Shown in pieces: positions 1 to 4,852 of a stretch of DNA of 9,949 nucleotides (the stretch's first letter is position 1; every line of letters starts with the position of its first letter). The position numbers and the translations under genes are program-made. Source of the DNA: an uncultured Collinsella sp. GTDB taxonomy: Bacteria; Actinomycetota; Coriobacteriia; Coriobacteriales; Coriobacteriaceae. Under the pieces are notes generated by a model, which was given only the letters and a program-made list of their open reading frames with translations, was not told where the DNA came from and did not search any database. The stretch is from assembly GCA_958448375.1 (NCBI GenBank), contig CAUDDU010000021.1:1-9949 (forward strand). The letters are read 5' to 3'.

Positions 1-40
1 GGCCCGATAACTTGAGTCAGAGTTCATTCCGGAGCCCTGC

Positions 41-775
41 CTACCTCCCCTCCGCCTTCAGCTTCAGCAGCAGGCCACCCAGCTCGGGGCATTTGCTGGA
101 AAGGCGCGTCTGGGCTCGCTCGCCCATCCCCCACCGTTGGCGGACTTCTTGGGCGCGCGGACTCACGTGATAGTCCCCCTCCATCATCTGCTTGAGCAGC
201 TTGGCGGTTACGCGCGCATCGGCTAAGGCGCTGTGGGCGTGACCCGTCGACTCGTCGAACTCGATGCCAAACCACGTCGCCGCGTCACTCAAAGAGATGC
301 GCCCGTGGCTGCCCACGTCCATGATCGAGGTGTAGAACGCCTGCAGGTCGGCCCAGTCCGTAGGAAATGCGGAAAGGTCGATGTGTTTTGCCTGGCACTC
401 AGTCAAAAGCTGTCGACGGTCCGTCCCGCTCCAGCAAACTATCTGGGCGGAGTAGCGACCGATCCAATCGCTGAGCCTTTTGATCACCATGTAGAGCGGA
501 TCGGCCATCGCGGTGTCCACAGCCGATATCCCTGTAAGCTCGCGGACGGGGAACACAACGCCTTCGGTAAATTCCGTCTGCACAAACTGCGAGAACTCGC
601 CCATAACGTTGCCGTGGTAATCGAGTTTGACGGCGCCGACCTCGATAATCTCGTTGCGCAGTCCACGACGCTGGCGCTGCTTTGGCACCGGCGCAAACTC
701 AAAGTCCAGCACAATCTGGCGCGCAAAGTTCGTCGTATCGATGGCCGAGATACCCGGCGTCTTTTCAGCTGACAC
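41..775 (-). CDS. DEDDh-family 3'-5' exonuclease (DnaQ/Eri1-like)
   Basis: A 244-residue protein with the RNase T/DnaQ exonuclease fold, expected to remove nucleotides from 3' ends of DNA or RNA using two metal ions. The DEDDh residues are visible: exo I is D24 and E26 in VLDFEF, exo II is D119 in the segment VCWSGTD, and exo III is the H181-x4-D186 pair in GHAHSALADAR. The NEIIEVGAV segment (41-49) and LTGI (80-83) are typical of stand-alone Eri1/KapD-like bacterial exonucleases rather than the Pol III epsilon subunit. The start is GTG at 773-775, preceded by AAAGG eight bases upstream; no earlier in-frame start has a comparable site. The stop is TAG at 41-43. A 7-bp hairpin (800-820) lies just upstream in the leader; its role is unknown. 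No terminator is visible in the 40 bases after the stop. It appears monocistronic. Substrate (RNA or DNA) cannot be decided from sequence. Confidence 0.9.
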   Translation of the reverse strand: MSAEKTPGISAIDTTNFARQIVLDFEFAPVPKQRQRRGLRNEIIEVGAVKLDYHGNVMGEFSQFVQTEFTEGVVFPVRELTGISAVDTAMADPLYMVIKRLSDWIGRYSAQIVCWSGTDRRQLLTECQAKHIDLSAFPTDWADLQAFYTSIMDVGSHGRISLSDAATWFGIEFDESTGHAHSALADARVTAKLLKQMMEGDYHVSPRAQEVRQRWGMGERAQTRLSSKCPELGGLLLKLKAEGR

Positions 776-819
776 GGTTAGGGCCTTTCTCCGTCAACTG
801 CCGCTTGCTACATAAGCGG

Positions 820-930
820 CTACATTGCCGTAAGGATAGGCGCCCGTGCGGACATGAAATCGCACAGCACGGCTTTCCGGCATCCTTGCGTAAAGCCACA
901 CTTTGAGAGAATCACGCCACTGTTATTATC
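820..930 (-). pseudogene. Remnant of an ATPase (DUF234-type) C-terminus
   Basis: In one minus-strand frame this stretch encodes ILSKCGFTQGCRKA, which closely matches FSKSGFTQGCRDA near the C-terminus of the ATPase at 1456-2847. At DNA level, about 34 bases at 879-912 match 1523-1556 with only a few substitutions. The similarity stops upstream of the ILSKCGF segment and the rest of the ATPase is absent, so this is read as the last trace of a second, deleted ATPase paralogue. A recent partial duplication is the alternative. The frame runs on to a TAG at 820-822. No start codon or ribosome site supports it as a functional gene. Confidence 0.5.
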
Positions 931-960
931 GAACATATATTCGTATTTATAGCAGTACTT

Positions 961-969
961 TGATAGAAT
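961..969 (+). promoter_or_regulatory. Possible extended -10 promoter of the small peptide gene
   Basis: TGATAGAAT fits an extended -10 element (TG-N-TATAAT with one mismatch). No convincing -35 box stands 16-18 bases upstream, which is usual for extended -10 promoters. Initiation would fall near 976, giving a leader of about 58 bases before the ATG at 1034. The surrounding bases 920-970 are AT-rich against a GC-rich background. Assigned by position and motif only. Confidence 0.35.
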
Positions 970-1007
970 TGCAGTTGTTGACGGCAGTTCCATGTGCCGG
1001 GCAGCGC

Positions 1008-1025
1008 CCTCCATGCGACGGGAGG
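1008..1025 (+). promoter_or_regulatory. Hairpin sequestering the Shine-Dalgarno of the small peptide gene
   Basis: CCTCC at 1008-1012 is exactly complementary to GGAGG at 1021-1025, the core of the ribosome-binding site, with an 8-base loop. A competing hairpin GGGC-AGC-GCCC (999-1009) overlaps the left arm. Hidden ribosome sites in long leaders are a known feature of type I toxin mRNAs. The pairing is seen in the sequence; the regulatory role is inferred. Confidence 0.4.
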
Positions 1026-1033
1026 TGATGCCC

Positions 1034-1159
1034 ATGACCGATCTGACTGATTTCGTGAAGCTCCTGACCGCTTTGGTCTCGCTCCTCACGGCGCTTATCG
1101 GACTTACCGAGGCACTCAAGCAGCGTACGAAGCAGAAAAAGAGGGGTCGACGCCTCTAA
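1034..1159 (+). CDS. 41-residue hydrophobic, C-terminally cationic peptide; candidate type I toxin
   Basis: A short gene not previously called. The product has a polar start (MTDLTDF), a hydrophobic stretch of about 20 residues rich in Leu, Ala and Thr (roughly 8-28, including LLTALVSLLTALIGL), then a strongly basic tail KQRTKQKKRGRRL with eight Lys/Arg. This single-membrane-helix plus basic-tail plan is that of Fst/TxpA/holin-like type I toxins, although I do not recognise the exact sequence. GGAGGTGAT (1021-1029), a perfect anti-16S match, lies eight bases before the ATG at 1034; an in-frame ATG at 1028 overlaps this site and is less likely. The stop is TAA at 1157-1159. A minus-strand RNA with its own promoter and terminator overlaps the last eight codons and the 3' flank, as in convergent type I toxin/antitoxin pairs. 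Toxicity and membrane location are inferred. A leader peptide or chance ORF is possible, but the ribosome site makes chance unlikely. Confidence 0.65.
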   Translation: MTDLTDFVKLLTALVSLLTALIGLTEALKQRTKQKKRGRRL

Positions 1160-1172
1160 GGCATTGACCCCT
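1136..1172 (-). terminator. Intrinsic terminator of the antisense RNA
   Basis: Read on the minus strand, AGGGGTC (1172-1166) pairs with GACCCCT (1148-1142). An inner stem GCCT/AGGC closes on a TAG loop, and the outer stem is followed by C-TTTTT (1141-1136). The hairpin overlaps the stop codon of the plus-strand peptide gene. Plus-strand reading lacks a U-tract, so the signal is directional. Confidence 0.7.
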
Positions 1173-1219
1173 TAATCGAAGTAACGGCGCTGCCCAGCTA
1201 TCACCCTTGGGCTGCCGTC
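1136..1219 (-). ncRNA. Candidate antisense RNA (type I antitoxin) facing the small peptide gene
   Basis: A self-contained minus-strand transcription unit of about 84 bases. A sigma70-type promoter lies at 1226-1254, initiation is predicted near 1219, and an intrinsic terminator ends at 1136. The 5' part folds into a hairpin (CGGC/GCCG plus GCCCAG/TTGGGC, 1185-1217) and the 3' part is the terminator hairpin. It is fully complementary to the 3' end of the peptide gene (1136-1159) and its downstream region, the arrangement of antitoxin RNAs that overlap the toxin mRNA 3' end (BsrG/SR4, TxpA/RatA). No ORF of note lies within it. The RNA itself is a prediction. Confidence 0.55.
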
Positions 1220-1230
1220 GACCTTATTCT
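1184..1230 (+). terminator. Weak possible terminator of the small peptide mRNA
   Basis: A hairpin with stems CGGC/GCCG and GCCCAG/TTGGGC (1185-1217) is followed on the plus strand by the moderately T-rich CTTATTCT. It could end the peptide mRNA, or simply be the 5' hairpin of the antisense RNA, since the same bases serve both strands. An 8-bp inverted repeat (1145-1152 with 1216-1223, GGTCGACG/CGTCGACC) would allow a competing long-range fold around it. Confidence 0.3.
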
Positions 1231-1254
1231 ACCCACGGGTGCCAGGTTTAACAA
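1226..1254 (-). promoter_or_regulatory. Promoter of the antisense RNA
   Basis: On the minus strand a -10 box TAGAAT (1231-1226, one mismatch to TATAAT) lies exactly 17 bases from a -35 box TTGTTA (1254-1249, four of six to TTGACA). Spacing and position, directly upstream of a hairpin-plus-terminator unit, support a real promoter. Confidence 0.6.
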
Positions 1255-1285
1255 ATGGATTTTCGGTTACGAAGTCCGGAGCTCG

Positions 1286-1458
1286 CCCCTCTACTCCAGC
1301 GGCGTTGCGCCGGATTCTGGGACGCACTTTCCGCCCCATGCCTCTATCGGAAACGGCATCCCATCCTGAAGCGGGAATCCGGGACGTAGTTTCCGCCAAA
1401 GGCCGCCAAAGGGAAAGCGCGTCCCATTCCGAGCATCACATCAGAGCGCGCTTGGTTA
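1286..1458. repeat. Array 1 of the 48-bp palindromic repeat (three units, two decayed)
   Basis: One intact unit (1348-1395) has a 15-base left arm of the type CGGAAANNGCATCCC, an 18-base loop and a right arm GGGANGNANTTTCCG. A unit at 1286-1333 keeps only the right arm (1319-1333). A unit at 1411-1458 keeps the left arm (1411-1425), while its right-arm position (1444-1458) is degenerate and runs into the stop codon of the ATPase gene. Spacing between unit starts is 62 and 63 bases, as in the other two arrays. Function unknown; REP/BIME-like. Confidence 0.8.
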
Positions 1459-2847
1459 TCTCCGCTCACACATCTCGGCAAACGAGATCAGCTTGACGTC
1501 TCCCCTACTCTCCGCGGCATCCCGACATCCCTGCGTAAAGCCGCTTTTTGAGAAAAGTGCATAGCTTTTTCGTTGCCGTCTAAAGAGCTCGCTTCGGTGC
1601 ACGAGCTTTTGCAGCACGTCTTCGCCCGCCGGTTCATTGCGCCATTTGCACTCCGCAAACAGCGCAGCGCCCTCGCCATCGTCAACAATCAAGTCGATTT
1701 CTTCCTGCGTATGCGTGCGATTGTCCGTCCCCCACCAGCGCCCGACACTCGCCGGAACCACATCGAGCTGGCCCGCGCGCGCGAGTTCGTACACGTATTG
1801 TCTGCATATAATCTCAAAGATCGTACCCATGTAATCCGATACGTGCGGCTCAATGCGCTCATACGCCATCTCGGCCATATCGTTTTGAATCAGCCCAATG
1901 TTCTGCGGCACAAACTTGTACCAGAACCTAAACATCTGATCGCTCAGCAGATACACGGCTCGCTTATTGCTCGTCTCGTTTAGGGGCAGCTCGCGCTCGA
2001 CAATCCCGAGCGACGCCAGCTTATCCACATAGCTCTTTACGTTGCTCGCAGGGATTCCCGTAGAGCTCGCAATCTCCGAGATCTTCGAGCGCCCCTGAGC
2101 AATTGCTTGCACGATCGCATCATATTGCTCGGGATTGCGGCACTCTTGCAATAGCAGGTTACTCGGCTCCTCAAAGAGATAGCCCGTAGGAGTAAGAAAA
2201 AGACGTTTGATGTTGTCCTTGAGCGGCGCGGCAGGATCGACTTTCTCGATATATGCAGGAATGCCGCCCGTCATGCCATAGCAAACCGCAGCGTCTTCGC
2301 GACTCATGCCCTGCCACAGGCCGAGGGTCGTCGTAAAATCGAGCGGCATGATCTTAAACTGGGCCGTACGCCTACCGTATAGCGGACTCTCGTAGCCCAG
2401 CACCTGCTCTTCCATAAACGAAAGCGACGACCCGCACAGGATAAGCATGAGCTTGGTCTCTTTGTACAGGTGATCGATCTTGTCTTGCAGCAACGAGCTG
2501 ATTTCGGGATTCGATTGGGCGAGATAGGGATACTCGTCAATCACGACAACCAAACGTTCCGTGCGAGCCATGGTGGCCAATGCATCGAACGCTTCGTCAA
2601 AACTACGAAACGACACGCCTGCAGCACCAACCGAGCCTGCAAGTATCGCCTGGCTAAAGCCGTGCAGGTTTGCCTCCGCATTGGTACGACGAGCTTGAAA
2701 GTAAATAGCCTTCTTGCCTTGGATGAATTCTGTGATGAGACGCGTTTTGCCCACGCGACGGCGGCCGTAAATCACAGGCATCTCAAAGGAGCCCGTGCCA
2801 TACAGTCGATTGAGCTCGGACATTTCCGCCGTTCTTCCGATAAACAT
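1456..2847 (-). CDS. ATPase_2/DUF234 ATP-binding protein with PD-(D/E)XK-like C-terminus
   Basis: A 463-residue protein, full length for its family. The N-terminal STAND/AAA-type ATPase domain shows Walker A GRRRVGKT (28-35), Walker B VVVIDEY (100-106) and a sensor-like LILCGSS (135-141). GRRTAQF (158-164) and a winged-helix region (about 241-290) follow. The DUF234 hallmark FRFWYKFV is at 306-313. The C-terminal part carries a PD-(D/E)XK-type signature: E383/D385 in EEIDLIV and E399-C400-K401 in FAECKW. The family is widespread in anaerobes and archaea and its role is poorly known; links to DNA processing, mobile elements or defence are proposed only. The start is ATG at 2845-2847 with GGAAGG eight bases upstream. 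It is probably transcribed alone from the palindromic promoter at 2863-2918. Its last codons overlap a decayed repeat unit, and a fragment of a paralogue lies at 820-930. Confidence 0.88.
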   Translation of the reverse strand: MFIGRTAEMSELNRLYGTGSFEMPVIYGRRRVGKTRLITEFIQGKKAIYFQARRTNAEANLHGFSQAILAGSVGAAGVSFRSFDEAFDALATMARTERLVVVIDEYPYLAQSNPEISSLLQDKIDHLYKETKLMLILCGSSLSFMEEQVLGYESPLYGRRTAQFKIMPLDFTTTLGLWQGMSREDAAVCYGMTGGIPAYIEKVDPAAPLKDNIKRLFLTPTGYLFEEPSNLLLQECRNPEQYDAIVQAIAQGRSKISEIASSTGIPASNVKSYVDKLASLGIVERELPLNETSNKRAVYLLSDQMFRFWYKFVPQNIGLIQNDMAEMAYERIEPHVSDYMGTIFEIICRQYVYELARAGQLDVVPASVGRWWGTDNRTHTQEEIDLIVDDGEGAALFAECKWRNEPAGEDVLQKLVHRSELFRRQRKSYALFSKSGFTQGCRDAAESRGDVKLISFAEMCERR

Positions 2848-2862
2848 AGGGCCATCCTTCCT

Positions 2863-2918
2863 TTGCGTTATAGCTAGCTATATTATACCTTCCTATAATA
2901 TAGCTAGCTATAACGCAA
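2863..2918 (-). promoter_or_regulatory. Perfect 25-bp inverted repeat with twin operators and the ATPase gene -10 box
   Basis: Arms 2863-2887 and 2894-2918 are perfectly complementary with a 6-base centre (CCTTCC). Each arm contains the self-palindromic 14-mer TATAGCTAGCTATA (2869-2882 and 2899-2912), with centres 30 bp apart, about three helical turns. TATAAT occurs on both strands: 2887-2882 reading towards the ATPase, with initiation near 2875 and a leader of about 28 bases, and 2894-2899 reading right. The -35 position holds TAGCTA, a poor match. This looks like two cooperative binding sites for a dimeric regulator overlapping the promoter. Which protein binds is unknown; the winged-helix-containing ATPase itself is one candidate. 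Confidence 0.65.
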
Positions 2919-2971
2919 TTCGACAAGCGGCGCACGAAAAAGGGCGATACACCGCCGCACGTGGACCGTTC

Positions 2972-3142
2972 CGGAAAATGTATCCCGTTCTGGAACCAAA
3001 AACTGGGCCGTAGTTTCCGCTAAGCATGCCATCCGGAAAGCGTGTCCCGTTCTGAGCCTGAATTCTGGGATGCACTTTCCGCTGAAGCTTCTACCGGAAA
3101 ATGCATCCCATTCCGAGCGCTCATTCCGGGTCACAGCTTCCG
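2972..3142. repeat. Array 2 of the 48-bp palindromic repeat (three intact units)
   Basis: Three complete units: 2972-3019, 3034-3081 and 3095-3142, each exactly 48 bases. Left arms are CGGAAAATGTATCCC, CGGAAAGCGTGTCCC and CGGAAAATGCATCCC; right arms are GGGCCGTAGTTTCCG, GGGATGCACTTTCCG and GGGTCACAGCTTCCG. Loops are 18 bases and inter-unit spacers 14 and 13 bases. The arms differ between units but stay mostly self-complementary, suggesting that the paired structure is kept. There is no ORF and no cas gene nearby. Confidence 0.85.
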
Positions 3143-3412
3143 CAGATACAAGACGACGATCCGCAGCCCTTATCACATGCCTTCAAATATGCGATCCAGA
3201 AACACAAAACAGCAGATAGAATGCTCTTTTTCAAAAAAGTACACGTTCCGAAACTTACCAAGACTTCATATCCAGCTACCGTTCACGGTCGCCGATTACC
3301 GCCCACCGATTCAAACAAGAAATATGTCGTCAAAAGCATGTCATCTACCTGCATGGTTAGATTTTGGTCAGCTGAGCGGCAAGTTCCAGCTGATACGTTT
3401 TTGCTACCCAAA
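3143..3412. other. Intergenic stretch without a recognised gene
   Basis: About 270 bases, more AT-rich than the flanking genes, between repeat array 2 and the AbiEi-like gene. It holds short A/T runs around 3222-3240 and partial promoter-like words (for example TAGATT at 3358-3363 and TTGGTC at 3364-3369), but no -35/-10 pair at proper spacing and no terminator hairpin that I can defend. It presumably contains the promoter of the downstream plus-strand gene. Confidence 0.4.
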
Positions 3413-3427
3413 AGGAGGCGGTAGCTC

Positions 3428-4426
3428 ATGACCCATTGCAATGACCAGCTCATCGACCAACTGCTCACTCAAGCCGAACAAGAGGGGCGCTGTCTGATTC
3501 CCCCGAGCACGGCGATCCGAAAAGCGCTCCTTCGGCGCACCGGCGGCACGGTTGTCTCGCCCATGCCGGGGTTGTTTGCGCGAAAAACGCGCTGGGATGA
3601 ACTCAACCGAGCGCAACGCCATTGCGAGATTATCCGCGCCCTTGCGATCATCCATCCCGATTGGACGTTCTGCTCGTTTTCGGCAGCTTGCCTGCTGGGG
3701 CTCGAGGTCTCGTGGCGACACCTGAACGTCGTGCATGTTTGCAGCTCGACAAAGCCGTCGGCTCGTCCGGGCGCACATATTCAGCGACACCAGATTAAGC
3801 CGGCCGGAGCAATACGCAGAGCCGGCATATCGGTAACGCCGCCCATCCAAACGGCCACAGATTGCCTGCTGCAAACTGGTTTTGCCGACGGCATGCCCAT
3901 TGCCGATTCGGCGATCTCAAAGCTCGGCCTTGCGCCGGAACAGCTGATGGAGGCCGTTGAGCAACGAGCGACTGCCCGCAATGGTCGCGCGATTCGCACC
4001 GCCCTCACAACGCTTCAATATGCCGACGCCCGCGCCGAAAGCGGCGGGGAATCGGTCGCCCGAGCCGTCATGATCGAGACGGGCTTTGCGCCCGACTGGC
4101 TTCAATACGAGCTGACGGACCCCTTCGATTCGGCCAAGCCCATACGAACGGACTTTGCCTGGGAGCGCCAGGCACGGGAACTCACGCTGGGCGAGCTCGA
4201 CGGGCTTGTCAAATATACCGACCAGACCATGCTGGCCGGACGCACCACCGCCGAGGCGCTCGTTGCCGAACGACAGCGCGAGGCGCACCTATCGCTCTAC
4301 GGCCACCCTCTGCTGCGCTTTACCATGAACGAGGTCCGCTCGGCAGGAATGCTCGCCAAAAAGCTGCAGACGGCAGGCATCCGGCAGACCGCTCTACCGA
4401 CATGGCTCAACGAGGTGGACCTGTAG
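3428..4426 (+). CDS. AbiEi-like DNA-binding protein with nuclease-like (DUF559/Vsr-type) C-terminal domain
   Basis: A 332-residue protein resembling the actinobacterial family annotated as type IV antitoxin AbiEi-domain or DUF559 proteins. The N-terminal part (about 5-60) looks like a winged-helix followed by the PGLFARKTRWDEL region. Residues 60-150 carry the family core CSFSAACLLGL (82-92), a VVHV strand (101-104) and GISVTPPIQTATDCLL (133-148). The C-terminal part resembles a PD-(D/E)XK fold: E208 (GGESVAR), D242 (RTDFAW), E256 and D258 (GELDG) and K262 (LVKY). AGGAGG at 3413-3418 lies nine bases before the ATG. It stands alone: no AbiEii nucleotidyltransferase toxin follows, so an antitoxin role is not supported here. 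Repeat arrays flank it on both sides. DNA binding and possible cleavage are inferred from the family; no experimental function is known to me. Confidence 0.72.
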   Translation: MTHCNDQLIDQLLTQAEQEGRCLIPPSTAIRKALLRRTGGTVVSPMPGLFARKTRWDELNRAQRHCEIIRALAIIHPDWTFCSFSAACLLGLEVSWRHLNVVHVCSSTKPSARPGAHIQRHQIKPAGAIRRAGISVTPPIQTATDCLLQTGFADGMPIADSAISKLGLAPEQLMEAVEQRATARNGRAIRTALTTLQYADARAESGGESVARAVMIETGFAPDWLQYELTDPFDSAKPIRTDFAWERQARELTLGELDGLVKYTDQTMLAGRTTAEALVAERQREAHLSLYGHPLLRFTMNEVRSAGMLAKKLQTAGIRQTALPTWLNEVDL

Positions 4427-4447
4427 GAGCTGCTAGGCCACGCATCG

Positions 4448-4731
4448 CCGAATCGCATCCCCCCTATCTGGGCCGCGTTTTCCCAACGGCCACGCCAACG
4501 GAAAGCGCGTCCCAGCCTGGACACTCAAAACGGGATGCGCTTTCCGGATGGCGGGCCTAGCGGAAAGCGTGTCCCGGAATCAGGTCTCGGAACGGGTCGT
4601 GCTTTCCGGTTGAGTCCTTCAGCGGAAACCGCATCCCAGAATAAACGCTCAAACTGGGATGCACTTTCCAAACGGCCGGCCAGCGGAAAACACATCCCAT
4701 TCTGAGGCATGATTCCGGGACACAGCTTCCG
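4448..4731. repeat. Array 3 of the 48-bp palindromic repeat (four intact units plus one shortened)
   Basis: Intact 48-base units lie at 4499-4546, 4561-4608, 4623-4670 and 4684-4731, with spacers of 14, 14 and 13 bases. A fifth, upstream unit (4448-4484) has recognisable arms (CCGAATCGCATCCC and GGGCCGCGTTTTCCC) but a loop of only 8 bases; it is otherwise in register, 14 bases before the next unit. Arms of the intact units follow CGGAAANYRYRTCCC and GGGWYRYRCTTTCCG with scattered changes. The array fills the gap between the AbiEi-like gene and the terminator of the xanthine dehydrogenase operon. Confidence 0.85.
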
Positions 4732-4747
4732 CATGCGGAGGCGCTCC

Positions 4748-4783
4748 AAACAAAAGGCCCCGGCTCTCGATGGAGCTGGGGCC
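4748..4783 (-). terminator. Intrinsic terminator of the xanthine dehydrogenase operon
   Basis: On the minus strand GGCCCCAGCTC (4783-4773) and GAGCCGGGGCC (4766-4756) form an 11-bp stem with one G-U pair and a 6-base loop, followed by TTTTGTTT. It lies about 70 bases after the stop codon of the gene at 4853-7630, and its orientation fits transcription from the right. Confidence 0.85.
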
Positions 4784-4852
4784 AAAGGCGCAGCGTATGT
4801 AGTTGATGCTCAGCGCGAACAGCCCATCAGCAATGACTGTCCGCGCCCTACC

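Noticed and set aside
233..772. Plus-strand frame of 179 codons over the exonuclease gene
   Set aside because: The opposite strand carries an intact DEDDh exonuclease; this frame has no motif and no ribosome site.
800..820. Hairpin GCCGCTT/AAGCGGC as a terminator
   Set aside because: No T-tract follows on either strand; it may be a leader structure of the exonuclease gene but nothing supports a specific role.
820..1119. Minus-strand frame of 99 codons as a gene
   Set aside because: Composition is patchy, only the last part resembles the ATPase tail, and it overlaps the better-supported plus-strand peptide gene. Kept only as a pseudogene remnant.
2972..3142. Possible CRISPR array
   Set aside because: Repeats alternate in orientation, arms are imperfect, intervals are 13-18 bases rather than unique 30-40-base spacers, and no cas gene is present. 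A palindromic intergenic repeat family explains it better.
3042..3431. Plus-strand frame of 129 codons across repeat array 2 and the intergenic stretch
   Set aside because: It is read through palindromic repeats, has no good ribosome site and no family resemblance; the downstream AbiEi-like gene has its own strong site.
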